A stretch of 24,610 nt of DNA from AM-2324 sp042091035 (GTDB lineage Bacteria; Bacteroidota; Bacteroidia; Chitinophagales; Saprospiraceae). Shown one piece after another: positions 1 to 7,691 of the stretch (position 1 is its first letter; each line of letters opens with the position of its first letter). The notes beneath the pieces are model-generated. The model searched no databases and was not told where the DNA came from. It saw nothing but the letters and a program-made list of their open reading frames with translations. The stretch is taken from NCBI GenBank assembly GCA_042091035.1, contig JBELIG010000022.1, positions 1 through 24,610 on the forward strand, given 5' to 3'. The translations under genes and the position numbers were made by a program.

Positions 1-2
1 AT

Positions 3-86
3 AGACTCTTTTTGGAAGATTTTCAAAACTCCAGATTCAATTTTCAGGAGATTAATGAAAATAATCCATGGTTTTTGTACTTTTGA
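3..86 (+). CDS. possible 3' end of an upstream gene (partial)
   Basis: One frame is open from the window edge to a TGA at 84-86. It encodes about 27 residues rich in F, N, E and Q and ending in NNPWFLYF, a composition plausible for a real C-terminus. A second frame is open to a TAA at 133-135 but reads as a hydrophobic, W/F-rich string, which is less protein-like. No family is recognisable from so few residues. If the first frame is right, about 64 bases separate it from queA. Confidence 0.3.
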   Translation, partial: RLFLEDFQNSRFNFQEINENNPWFLYF

Positions 87-150
87 CCCTTTATTGTGGG
101 ATTTGTTCGATCCGATCCTAAATTTAGAAACTTAATAGACATTTTGATAA

Positions 151-1290
151 ATGCGTACTAAACTATCACATTTCAATTTTGAATTGCCCAAAGAATTAAT
201 TGCTCAGTATCCTGCAGAGAACAGAGATGAAAGCCGATTAATGGTGGTGCATAGAGATACAGGGAAGATCGAGCACAAGATCTTTAAAGAAGTAATTGAG
301 TATTTTGATGAAGATGACACATTTATCTTTAATAATACGAAGGTATTCCCTGCAAGACTATACGGTAAAAAAGAGAAAACAGGTGCTAATATCGAAGTAT
401 TCCTTTTAAGAGAACTAAAAAAGGAAACTAGACTTTGGGATGTACTTGTAGACCCAGCAAGAAAGATTCGTGTTGGTAATAAACTCTACTTCAGCGATGA
501 TGAAGGAAACGACCTTCTTATAGCAGAGGTTGTTGACAATACAACATCAAGAGGACGAACAATTCGTTTTCTATATGATGGCACAGATGAGGAATTCCAC
601 CAGGAGCTTTCAAAGCTAGGAAATACACCTCTACCGAAATATATAGAGCGTCCAAAGAAGAATATCATCGGAGTTCCTCAACCTGAAATTGATCTATCTC
701 AATTCCAACCTCCTTATTCAAATATGGACTTGGCAGACTTTGACAGAGAGCGTTACCAAACTGTATATGCTAAGAACCCAGGTGCAGTTGCTGCTCCGAC
801 TGCAGGACTACACTTTAGCAGGGAACTTCTAAAGCGCTTTGAACTCAAAGGTATCAATCAAGCAGAAGTTACACTTCACGTTGGACTTGGAACATTTAGA
901 GGGATTGAAGTAGAAGATCTTTCTAAGCATAAAATGGATGCAGAATACTACAACATAGAGGAAGATGCTGCAGCTATGGTCAACAATGCAATAACAAACA
1001 AGAAAAGAATCTGTGGAGTAGGAACGACATCAATGAGAACCATTGAGTCTGCCGTATCTGCAAATACAACGCTGAAGTCTTCTGAGGGCTGGACGAACCT
1101 TTTCATCTATCCTCCTTACGAATTTCAGATAGCAAACTGTATGATCACTAATTTCCACTTGCCAAAATCAAGCTTAGTTATTATGACTGCGGCATTTGGT
1201 GGTTCAGAATTGATCATGGAAGCTTATCAGCAAGCCGTGAAAGAAAAATACAGATTCTACAGCTACGGAGATGCTATGTTGATCCTATAA
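151..1290 (+). CDS. queA: S-adenosylmethionine:tRNA ribosyltransferase-isomerase QueA
   Basis: QueA transfers and isomerises the ribose part of S-adenosylmethionine onto 7-aminomethyl-7-deazaguanine at the wobble base (position 34) of tRNAs with GUN anticodons. The product is epoxyqueuosine, so this is a late step of queuosine synthesis in the cytoplasm. Family hallmarks are clear: an N-terminal LPxELIAQxPxxxRDxSRL segment (residues 12-30), NNTKVFPARLYG (61-72), PGAVAAPTAGLHF (200-212), VTLHVGLGTF (230-239), and a C-terminal NFHLPKSSL plus FYSYGDAMLI. The protein has 379 residues, roughly 25-30 longer than usual. The excess is an insertion around residues 159-184, between the YIERP and DRERYQTVYA segments. 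The ATG start fits the family N-terminus. xseA follows after 10 bases, so the two may be co-transcribed. queE lies far away at 21844-22479 on the other strand. Confidence 0.97.
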   Translation: MRTKLSHFNFELPKELIAQYPAENRDESRLMVVHRDTGKIEHKIFKEVIEYFDEDDTFIFNNTKVFPARLYGKKEKTGANIEVFLLRELKKETRLWDVLVDPARKIRVGNKLYFSDDEGNDLLIAEVVDNTTSRGRTIRFLYDGTDEEFHQELSKLGNTPLPKYIERPKKNIIGVPQPEIDLSQFQPPYSNMDLADFDRERYQTVYAKNPGAVAAPTAGLHFSRELLKRFELKGINQAEVTLHVGLGTFRGIEVEDLSKHKMDAEYYNIEEDAAAMVNNAITNKKRICGVGTTSMRTIESAVSANTTLKSSEGWTNLFIYPPYEFQIANCMITNFHLPKSSLVIMTAAFGGSELIMEAYQQAVKEKYRFYSYGDAMLIL

Positions 1291-1300
1291 TAAAAAGGAA

Positions 1301-2551
1301 TTGAATAGTTATTCACTCATAGAATTACAGCGCTTTATTCAGCGAGTGCTTGCTCTAAATTTTGAGCAGGCATTCTGGATTAAAGCGGAGATAGGACAGG
1401 CCTCTCTTTCGAGAGGTCATTTTTTTCTCCAGCTTATTCAAAAAGCAGAAGACAGCGATGATATTATTGCTGAATCTAGGGCCAACCTGTGGAGCAGACA
1501 AATGCGCCAAATCCAAGATAAAACAGGCAAACAACTTCCTCTCGACCAATTACTAAAAACAGGCAATGAGGTTGAGATATTAGTTGAGGTACAGCATCAT
1601 GAAAGATATGGTCTAAGTCTTAACATACTCGACCTAAATCCCGCCTTTAGCCTTGGTCAATTAGCACAGCAGAAACAAGAAACGCTAGATCGACTGATAA
1701 AAGATAAACTGCTTAATAAAAACAAAAACCAAAGACCACCAGCTATTATACAAAATATAGCGGTCCTGAGCTCTCCCAATGCAGCAGGTCTTGCAGATTT
1801 TAAAAATCAATTGATCAATAACAGCTATGGTTACCGATTCAATATGGAGCTATACCCTGTTGCTGTCCAAGGACAACATGCAAGTCGTGAGATCATTCAA
1901 GCACTTAAGCAAATACAAGGAGCACTCTACAAACCAGAACTTATAATAATTCTTCGAGGTGGAGGATCGAAATTGGACTTGGCAGCCTTTGACGCACTAG
2001 ATCTATGCATGACTGTTGCTCAGTGCAATCTGCCTGTACTCGCTGCAGTAGGCCATGAGACAGATGAATCTGTGCTAGACCTTGTTGCTTACGATAATGT
2101 AAAGACTCCAACTGCTGCTGCAGATTTCTTAATTGAACGATGTATTTTATTTGAATCCCAATTGAATCAAATAGAAAAACAACTTTCAATACATACTCAA
2201 CAGGCTTTAAACTTGAGAGAACTAGAAATCAATCAACTGAAAGAATCCATAAAGCATGCAGCAATTAATACTATTCAAAGTAAACGGTTCCTAATAGAGC
2301 AGCTTGGCACAAACATCATTTCCAAGTCAAGATTAAATCTACAAGCTAAAAAATTACAGTTATTGAATCTTGAGAAAGCCCTTCAAACAACAAATCCTGA
2401 ACTTGCCCTTGAAAAAGGATTCACCCTAACTACCAATGACGAAGGAAGGATTGTACGGTCTATTGATCAACTTAAAAACGGTGGAAAAATGGTACATTAT
2501 TTCAGGGACGGAATCGTCGATTCAGTAATTACAAAAATTTCAAAAAAATGA
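1301..2551 (+). CDS. xseA: exodeoxyribonuclease VII large subunit XseA
   Basis: This is the catalytic subunit of exonuclease VII, which degrades single-stranded DNA from both ends into short oligonucleotides in DNA repair; it works with several copies of XseB. Domain order is as in the family: an N-terminal OB-fold (about residues 1-100), a nuclease core with ILRGGGSKLDLAAFD (about 217-231), AAVGHETD and a KTPTAAADFL segment, then a long helical region (about 280-370) and a short C-terminal domain with ALEKGFTLT. Length (416) is normal to slightly short. The start is a TTG directly after TAAAAAGGAA. The first in-frame ATG lies about 65 residues in and would remove most of the OB-fold, so TTG is preferred. 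The gene overlaps xseB by four bases (ATGA), indicating coupled translation. Confidence 0.95.
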   Translation: MNSYSLIELQRFIQRVLALNFEQAFWIKAEIGQASLSRGHFFLQLIQKAEDSDDIIAESRANLWSRQMRQIQDKTGKQLPLDQLLKTGNEVEILVEVQHHERYGLSLNILDLNPAFSLGQLAQQKQETLDRLIKDKLLNKNKNQRPPAIIQNIAVLSSPNAAGLADFKNQLINNSYGYRFNMELYPVAVQGQHASREIIQALKQIQGALYKPELIIILRGGGSKLDLAAFDALDLCMTVAQCNLPVLAAVGHETDESVLDLVAYDNVKTPTAAADFLIERCILFESQLNQIEKQLSIHTQQALNLRELEINQLKESIKHAAINTIQSKRFLIEQLGTNIISKSRLNLQAKKLQLLNLEKALQTTNPELALEKGFTLTTNDEGRIVRSIDQLKNGGKMVHYFRDGIVDSVITKISKK

Positions 2552-2721
2552 GTGAGAACATCAATTACGAAGAAGCACTTGAGGAATTAAAAGAAATATT
2601 AATAGAGGTTCAAAATCCTGACATTGAACTCCATATACTTGAAGCAAAAATGAAACGGGCAAAAGTTCTTATGGAACAATGCAAGCATAAATTAAAGACA
2701 ATAGAAGAATCTATAAACTAA
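2548..2721 (+). CDS. xseB: exodeoxyribonuclease VII small subunit XseB
   Basis: This 57-residue gene starts at the ATG overlapping the xseA stop codon (ATGA at 2548-2551) and ends at TAA 2719-2721. The protein begins MSENINYEEALEELKEI, the usual XseB opening. It continues with one long helical hairpin (residues about 8-52) with heptad-like hydrophobic spacing and LEAKMKRAKVLMEQCKHKL, matching the XseB coiled coil that packs along the XseA helices. The small subunit has no active site; it is needed to assemble and hold the nuclease. Position after xseA, the four-base overlap and the size all support the call. The stop codon merges into the following terminator stem. Confidence 0.9.
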   Translation: MSENINYEEALEELKEILIEVQNPDIELHILEAKMKRAKVLMEQCKHKLKTIEESIN

Positions 2722-2750
2722 AAAAGGAGCAATATAATTGCTCCTTTTTT
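2720..2750. terminator. bidirectional intrinsic terminator after xseB
   Basis: A perfect 14-pair hairpin, with left arm 2720-2733, loop ATA and right arm 2737-2750. The arms are A-rich then GGAGCAAT, and ATTGCTCC followed by a T-run, so it works as a terminator on either strand. It ends the queA-xseA-xseB transcript and lies just past the stop of the convergent metalloprotease gene. Confidence 0.9.
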
Positions 2751-2771
2751 AGTATTTCAATTCAAGTTCTG

Positions 2772-4298
2772 TTACTGAACAATCAGTTTTCTAACAGCTG
2801 AACCTCTAGGCGTATTTAAACGAACAAAGTATAAACCTGCACTAAGGATTTCATCCGTTAATTCAAGTGTATTTTGACCCGCCTCTAAGCTTGTATTTCT
2901 TGAACTAAGAACCTTACCAGACACAGATAAAAGCTCCATTACAACGTCTGTTGTTGTCTCCATTTCTGCCTGAACCATAACTGCAGTTCCACTTTGAACT
3001 GGATTTGGAAATACAGACCAGTCAAGATCTAAGGCCAAGGTATTGACACTAGTATTCAATCCTGTCTTAAAAGAACTCGTAAACTCAAGATCAGTAGTAC
3101 AAGTTACGTAATCGTTAAAAGGACGAATACGCACATAATAGGTTTTGTTTGGAGCTAAAAGATCAGAATCAATCCACATAGAATTTCCATTCTTAATACC
3201 ATAAAAGGTAGTCGTAAGGAAAAGGAAATTATCTGAAATTTCTATCAATGACCTTGTAGCACCACTTGGAAGGTTCCAGGACATTTCAAAATTATTATAA
3301 AAAGATAATTCTTCATTATCTGCTGGATAATTAAAAGATCCCTCCCCTGTTATTTCTGTTGCAACTGGAGTCCAGTTAACTGCTAGTACATTTTGTCGTA
3401 TGTCTAAATCAGCATTTACAAGTGCCATCTGACCATCAGAAAAATTGTAGTCATTAGCACACTGTAAGAAATACCCCATGAAGTTATTTTCATCTGGGTT
3501 CAAAAGAATACCATTTGGATCCATTGCTCCACCAGTGTAATTACAATTGTTCCAACCAAATCCTAAATTATAATCAGCTGGAGTATCACAAAGAAAGTCT
3601 CCAGAATTTTCACAATTCGAGCCATTTGCCAACTCAATAGGAACAGACGGATTTGAAGGAGATGATGTTATACTTACAGGGTTTCCGTGCAAGGATGCAT
3701 CCCATGGATCAGAATCCCAACCATTGTGTGGATGGTTAAGACTTAAGTAATGCCCAAGTTCATGAGGAAAAGTCTCACTAGAATAATTGATCTCAGAAGT
3801 TTTTATTACAATCCAATCCTTACTCGGATTATAGTGCCCTAGTGTTACTCCCAAGCCTCCACCCGGAGTATCTGCTTTTTTACCTATAAGAACATCTACA
3901 GCAGTAATTTCACGGTAAGGGTTAACAAACAATTCATTTGCTATACCTGGATTTTCGTAAAAAGCATCATTGTATATATACTTGATTCCACCAAAAAGAT
4001 AGAATTGAATATTACCAACTGCATACACTTCATTCAAGCGACAAAGCATATCTAAAACACTCTCTGCAGATGCTGCCACCTGACTTTTATTTGTTTTACC
4101 CCCTACCAAAAAGTTGATAGGTACATATCTTACCATAGGATTACGATTCCCACTAAGATGTTTTTCATAATTCTTTTTATTAGAAAGCGTTCTTTCCATA
4201 AATTCATCCGTAGCAATAAATCCACAATTCCCTGCAAACTGCGCATATGATTGGAAGGAAGACACAAATAAAAAGGCTAATAGTAATACTTTTTTCAT
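2772..4298 (-). CDS. secreted M43-like (pappalysin/cytophagalysin) metalloprotease with T9SS tail
   Basis: A predicted extracellular zinc protease of 508 residues. Residues 1-20 are a signal peptide (KKVLLLAFLFVSSFQSYAQ). The zinc site is HELGHYLSLNH, with H179, E180, H183 and H189 as ligands and catalytic base. NNFMGY (M274) is the probable Met-turn, and the CDTPADY segment (about 237-243) before it is typical of the M43 family. A fibronectin-III-like region (about 310-415) follows. A T9SS sorting domain starts near VFPNPV (about 428) and ends SAGLYFVRL...RKLIVQ, so export is through type IX secretion. One oddity: the metzincin-type consensus HExxHxxGxxH has Ser186 instead of Gly. It is transcribed alone, convergent with xseB. 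A TAAATTTG box lies 114 bases upstream on the minus strand. Substrate unknown. Confidence 0.88.
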   Translation of the reverse strand: MKKVLLLAFLFVSSFQSYAQFAGNCGFIATDEFMERTLSNKKNYEKHLSGNRNPMVRYVPINFLVGGKTNKSQVAASAESVLDMLCRLNEVYAVGNIQFYLFGGIKYIYNDAFYENPGIANELFVNPYREITAVDVLIGKKADTPGGGLGVTLGHYNPSKDWIVIKTSEINYSSETFPHELGHYLSLNHPHNGWDSDPWDASLHGNPVSITSSPSNPSVPIELANGSNCENSGDFLCDTPADYNLGFGWNNCNYTGGAMDPNGILLNPDENNFMGYFLQCANDYNFSDGQMALVNADLDIRQNVLAVNWTPVATEITGEGSFNYPADNEELSFYNNFEMSWNLPSGATRSLIEISDNFLFLTTTFYGIKNGNSMWIDSDLLAPNKTYYVRIRPFNDYVTCTTDLEFTSSFKTGLNTSVNTLALDLDWSVFPNPVQSGTAVMVQAEMETTTDVVMELLSVSGKVLSSRNTSLEAGQNTLELTDEILSAGLYFVRLNTPRGSAVRKLIVQ

Positions 4299-4336
4299 AA
4301 TCGAATTGTAATTAAATATTTAGGAACCTTTACCGA

Positions 4337-4352
4337 TTCTAAGAGGTTAGAA
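4337..4352. repeat. inverted repeat in the metalloprotease leader
   Basis: TTCTAA-GAGG-TTAGAA, a perfect six-base inverted repeat with a four-base spacer. It lies 39-54 bases upstream of the metalloprotease start, in its presumed 5' leader. It could be a small hairpin or an operator. In this AT-rich stretch it could also be chance. Confidence 0.3.
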
Positions 4353-4412
4353 CCAAAAGATTGCTAAGGAAATTTTAGACGATATATCTTTTACGATAAC
4401 GTTATATTGTAC

Positions 4413-4420
4413 CAAATTTA
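4413..4420 (-). promoter_or_regulatory. candidate -7 box for the metalloprotease
   Basis: Minus-strand TAAATTTG matches the Bacteroidota -7 consensus TAnnTTTG. A TTG sits only 12 bases upstream on that strand (4433-4435), shorter than the usual spacer, so the pairing is weak. The 4299-4571 intergenic region otherwise holds a 10-base palindrome ATAACGTTAT (4396-4405) and no coding sequence that I can support. Confidence 0.3.
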
Positions 4421-4526
4421 GCTTAATTCAGTCAATATTCTTAAAAAATTGCGGATTCATGGCGAATAATGGCAGAAATATATAAGCGCAAGGCTAGATC
4501 TTCTTTTTTTTCTTTATCTAAATCAG

Positions 4527-4534
4527 TAACTTCG
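4527..4534 (+). promoter_or_regulatory. candidate -7 box for mdh
   Basis: TAACTTCG is a one-mismatch variant of TAnnTTTG, 37 bases before the mdh ATG and in the right place for a short leader. No convincing TTG -33 element precedes it; the upstream sequence is a T-run. Confidence 0.3.
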
Positions 4535-4571
4535 CAAAAAATTTAACAAACATTACAACTTAATATAAGAT

Positions 4572-5504
4572 ATGGCAAAAGTAACTGTAGTTGGTGCAGG
4601 AAATGTAGGTGCAACGTGTGCTAATGTTCTAGCGCATAAAGACATCGTTAAAGAAGTTGTTCTTCTAGATATTAAAGGAGACGTGGCAAAAGGTAAAGCC
4701 CTGGATACATGGCAACAAGCTCCAATCGACTATTATAGTACATCTGTAGTTGGTACAGATGACTATGCTGATACGGCAGGATCTGACATCGTTGTAATAA
4801 CAGCAGGTATTCCTCGTCGTCCTGGAATGAGTCGTGATGACTTAATTTCAACCAATGCAAAGATTGTAAAGACTGTTACTGAGAATATTGTCAAGCACTC
4901 AGAAAACCCAATTATCATAGTTGTATCTAATCCACTAGATGTTATGACGCTAGCCGCTTTTGAGGCTTCTGGTCTTGATAAATCTAGAGTTTTTGGTATG
5001 GCAGGTATTCTTGACACTGCTCGTTACAGAGCATTTTTGGCAACAGCACTTGATGTTTCACCAAAAGAAATACAGGCAGTACTTATGGGTGGACATGGTG
5101 ACACCATGGTCCCTCTACCAAGATATACAACTGTGGCAGGTATTCCTGTTACGGAATTGATTGATGCTGAAGCTTTGGACGCAATAGTAGAGCGTACGAA
5201 GAAAGGAGGAGGTGAACTTGTACAATTAATGGGCACATCAGCTTGGTATGCACCAGGTGCTGCTGCAGCTCAAATGGTAGAAGCGATCGTTAAAGATGAG
5301 AACAGAATCTTCCCTTGTTGTGCACTCCTTGAAGGAGAATATGGCCTGAATGATATATTCTTAGGGGTTCCTGTTAAACTTGGTAAGAACGGAATCAATC
5401 AGTTGATTGAACTGCAGCTTAACGAAAGTGAAAAAGCACTACTTGCAAGTTCAGCAAGTCATGTGAATTCAGTAATTGAAGTATTCAAAGGAATGGAAAT
5501 CTAA
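4572..5504 (+). CDS. mdh: malate dehydrogenase (LDH-like type)
   Basis: NAD-dependent oxidation of malate to oxaloacetate in the tricarboxylic acid cycle, cytoplasmic. The 310-residue length is normal for the LDH-like MDH group. Seen in order: Rossmann glycine motif GAGNVG (residues 8-13); Asp33 at the end of the second strand, indicating NAD preference; the mobile loop PRRPGMSR (81-88), whose arginines mark malate rather than lactate specificity; VSNPLDVMT (118-126); ILDTARYR (146-153) with the Asp148/Arg151 pair; and MGGHGDTMVPL with catalytic His175. The ATG start gives the canonical MAKVTVVGAG opening. It is a single-gene unit, bracketed by a candidate promoter and a strong terminator. 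Confidence 0.96.
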   Translation: MAKVTVVGAGNVGATCANVLAHKDIVKEVVLLDIKGDVAKGKALDTWQQAPIDYYSTSVVGTDDYADTAGSDIVVITAGIPRRPGMSRDDLISTNAKIVKTVTENIVKHSENPIIIVVSNPLDVMTLAAFEASGLDKSRVFGMAGILDTARYRAFLATALDVSPKEIQAVLMGGHGDTMVPLPRYTTVAGIPVTELIDAEALDAIVERTKKGGGELVQLMGTSAWYAPGAAAAQMVEAIVKDENRIFPCCALLEGEYGLNDIFLGVPVKLGKNGINQLIELQLNESEKALLASSASHVNSVIEVFKGMEI

Positions 5505-5530
5505 TTAGTTTCCTGAAAATTATACAAAAG

Positions 5531-5568
5531 AGAGGGATGACAAAAAATTGTCATTCCTCTTTTTTTTT
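5531..5568 (+). terminator. intrinsic terminator after mdh
   Basis: A 13-pair stem (left 5531-5543, right 5548-5560, one G-T pair) with an AAAA loop, followed by an eight-T run. It starts 27 bases after the mdh stop. Confidence 0.9.
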
Positions 5569-5621
5569 ACCCCCTCTGCTAATTTGCTGTCAATAAAAGC
5601 TTAGATTTAGTCATAAAATTT

Positions 5622-6455
5622 ATGCTTATGAAGTTTATTTCTACAAAAAAAATATCAAAATCCTATATGATTTTGTTAAGCTTGCCCTTATGTATGTTCC
5701 TCCTGTCAAATTCAGGTGGTAGAGCGAGCCAAGCCTCAGAAGGTAACACAGGATCTCCAGGAGACACAGACGCATTCAACAAGACTTGTTTATCCTGTCA
5801 TGGATCAAATATTCAATTAACGAATACAATTATGGTTACTGATGCCAATGGCAGTGCGGTAACGTCCTATTCACCAGGAGAAACTTATTCAGTTACTGTA
5901 ACGCTAAGTTCTACCGGAAACCCATCCTCATATGGATTCCAACTCGTAAGTGAACTTGAAAACATGCAGACGAGCAATGGTTTTACCAATCCTTCATCAA
6001 ATGCTAAACTAGTAACAGTCGGAGGAAGCAGACAATATGTTGAACAGAATGGACCTAGTGCTTCAAACGAATTCACAGTTGAATGGACTGCTCCAGCTGA
6101 TGATCAAGGTACTATTACCTTCTACTCTGCAGGTATCGGCGCGAATGGGAATAGTATGAGCTCAGGAGATGGCGGTGCTACAGCAAATTTTGCACTCACT
6201 CCTTCGGCTACATCTAACAATGAGGTATCAGCTACAGTGGTAAATGTATATCCAAATCCAAGTTCGGACTTTATCCAGATTGATGCAGAGGAAGTTAAAA
6301 ATCTTCAAATCTTTGCATCTAATGGTCAACTAATCCAGAGCAACAAAGAACTTTCGGGTAATGAAATTAATATTTCGAACCTAGATAATGGATTGTATTT
6401 CATACAATTTGAAGCTGATAACAAATTCTTCACTTCGAAATTTGTTAAAAACTAA
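5622..6455 (+). CDS. secreted choice-of-anchor V-like protein with CxxCH motif and T9SS tail
   Basis: A 277-residue exported protein. The N-terminus has a basic start and a hydrophobic segment (about residues 15-29). Just after it comes KTCLSCHG with C56, C59 and H60, a CxxCH motif that in periplasmic or exported proteins usually binds c-type haem covalently. A beta-sandwich-like domain follows (about 65-195), with YSPGETYSVTVTL, SYGFQLVS and VEWTAPADDQGTITFYSAGI. That pattern resembles the reeler-like 'choice-of-anchor V' domain seen in Bacteroidota. The C-terminus (about 205-277: VYPNPSSDFIQ ... DNGLYFIQF ... KFVKN) is a T9SS type A sorting domain. ATGs lie at both 5622 and 5628, and either keeps the signal peptide. 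Function is unknown; electron transfer or surface adhesion are guesses. It is followed by the VWA gene after 48 bases, with no terminator seen. Confidence 0.8.
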   Translation: MLMKFISTKKISKSYMILLSLPLCMFLLSNSGGRASQASEGNTGSPGDTDAFNKTCLSCHGSNIQLTNTIMVTDANGSAVTSYSPGETYSVTVTLSSTGNPSSYGFQLVSELENMQTSNGFTNPSSNAKLVTVGGSRQYVEQNGPSASNEFTVEWTAPADDQGTITFYSAGIGANGNSMSSGDGGATANFALTPSATSNNEVSATVVNVYPNPSSDFIQIDAEEVKNLQIFASNGQLIQSNKELSGNEINISNLDNGLYFIQFEADNKFFTSKFVKN

Positions 6456-6503
6456 AACACTAATCCATTCGGTATGTTATATAAACGCAAGTATAAATAA
6501 TAT

Positions 6504-7610
6504 ATGAAAGCGTGGAACTTTAAGACATATCAAAAAAAAACTGGCGAGGATCTCTTTAATGAGCTTCTTCGCCTATTTCAAGATCTCTTGATCCACACCT
6601 CTGGTGACGTGGATGAAGCCATCTCTTGGCTAACCGAGCTTGATAAGCACTACAAACTAACAAGTCCAGAATATGGAATTTCTGACTTCTTAGAGGATCT
6701 AGTTGAAAAAGGTTATCTGCGGCAAAACGATCCCAATTCCAATGGAGATATTCCCCTAAGCCCAACACCTAAGATGGATATGTCTCTGCAGAAATTTGCC
6801 ATGAAGGAGCTTTTTGGAAAAATCAAGAAAGGACAACATGGGAAACACAACTCTAAATTTTCTGGAAGTGGTGACCAGCAATCCAACGACCTCAAACCTT
6901 TTGAATTCGGAGACCAACTGGATAAGATTGCATTTTCAGAATCGATTCACAACGCCTATGTAAATCACGGAATAGATGATTTCCAATTGAACCAAGAAGA
7001 CCTAGAGGTACACGATACGATCTATCAAAGTAATATGAGCACTATATTGATGATAGACATATCTCATTCCATGATATTGTATGGTGAAGACCGTATTACG
7101 CCTGCAAAAAAGGTAGCTATGGCTTTAGCCCAATACATAACTACCCAGTTTCCAAAAGATAGCCTTGATATTATAACCTTTGGTAATGATGCGCAACAAG
7201 TAAAAATAAAAGACCTACCCTATTTACAAGTGGGTCCATTCCACACCAATACTGTTGCCGGCCTTGAAATGGCAATGGATCTCCTAAAGAAAAAACGAAA
7301 TCCTAATAAGCAGATATTCATGATTACAGATGGGAAACCTACCTGTATTAAAAAAGGAAAAAAATACTACAAGAACAGTTGGGGATTAGATAAACAAATC
7401 ATTACCCGTACGCTCAACCTAGCAGGTAAATGCCGTAAACTGGATATTCCTATCACTACATTTATGATCGCAAAAGATCCATTCCTTGTGCAGTTTGTTG
7501 AACAATTTACAGAAGTAAATAAAGGAAAGGCATTCTTCTCTGGTATAGATGGCCTTGGAGATTTTGTTTTCAACAACTACAAAATGAATAGAAAAAACCG
7601 AAAAAGATAA
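6504..7610 (+). CDS. von Willebrand factor A domain protein
   Basis: A 368-residue cytoplasmic protein with no signal peptide. The C-terminal half (about 178-355) is a VWA domain with a complete metal-ion-dependent adhesion site: DISHS (D185, S187, S189), a TNT segment (T238/T240) and ITDG (D266). This fold usually binds protein partners through a bound Mg2+. The N-terminal half (about 1-165) is helical, with a charged, Gly/Ser-rich linker near 101-125, and I recognise no known domain. Related VWA proteins often sit beside a MoxR- or magnesium-chelatase-like AAA ATPase; none is encoded on either side here. The neighbours are two secreted proteins with no obvious functional tie. The ATG start is used. 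Specific role unknown. Confidence 0.85.
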   Translation: MKAWNFKTYQKKTGEDLFNELLRLFQDLLIHTSGDVDEAISWLTELDKHYKLTSPEYGISDFLEDLVEKGYLRQNDPNSNGDIPLSPTPKMDMSLQKFAMKELFGKIKKGQHGKHNSKFSGSGDQQSNDLKPFEFGDQLDKIAFSESIHNAYVNHGIDDFQLNQEDLEVHDTIYQSNMSTILMIDISHSMILYGEDRITPAKKVAMALAQYITTQFPKDSLDIITFGNDAQQVKIKDLPYLQVGPFHTNTVAGLEMAMDLLKKKRNPNKQIFMITDGKPTCIKKGKKYYKNSWGLDKQIITRTLNLAGKCRKLDIPITTFMIAKDPFLVQFVEQFTEVNKGKAFFSGIDGLGDFVFNNYKMNRKNRKR

Positions 7611-7623
7611 AGCACTTCAGCAC

Positions 7624-7669
7624 TATATTTGCAAATACATCGTTTAAGGCTTGAAAAAACGTAAATTTG
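7624..7669 (+). promoter_or_regulatory. two candidate -7 boxes before the secreted unknown gene
   Basis: TATATTTG (7624-7631) and TAAATTTG (7662-7669) both match TAnnTTTG and lie 60 and 22 bases before the ATG at 7692. Neither has a TTG at ideal spacing upstream. The first sits in the string CACTATATTTGCA, which recurs at 12115-12127 ahead of the dipeptidase gene. Confidence 0.35.
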
Positions 7670-7691
7670 TATCAATATCAATTCGGCTTAA

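Noticed and set aside
4396..4405. Palindrome ATAACGTTAT in the 4299-4571 gap
   Set aside because: A ten-base AT-rich palindrome is too likely by chance to call an operator, and it has no second copy nearby.
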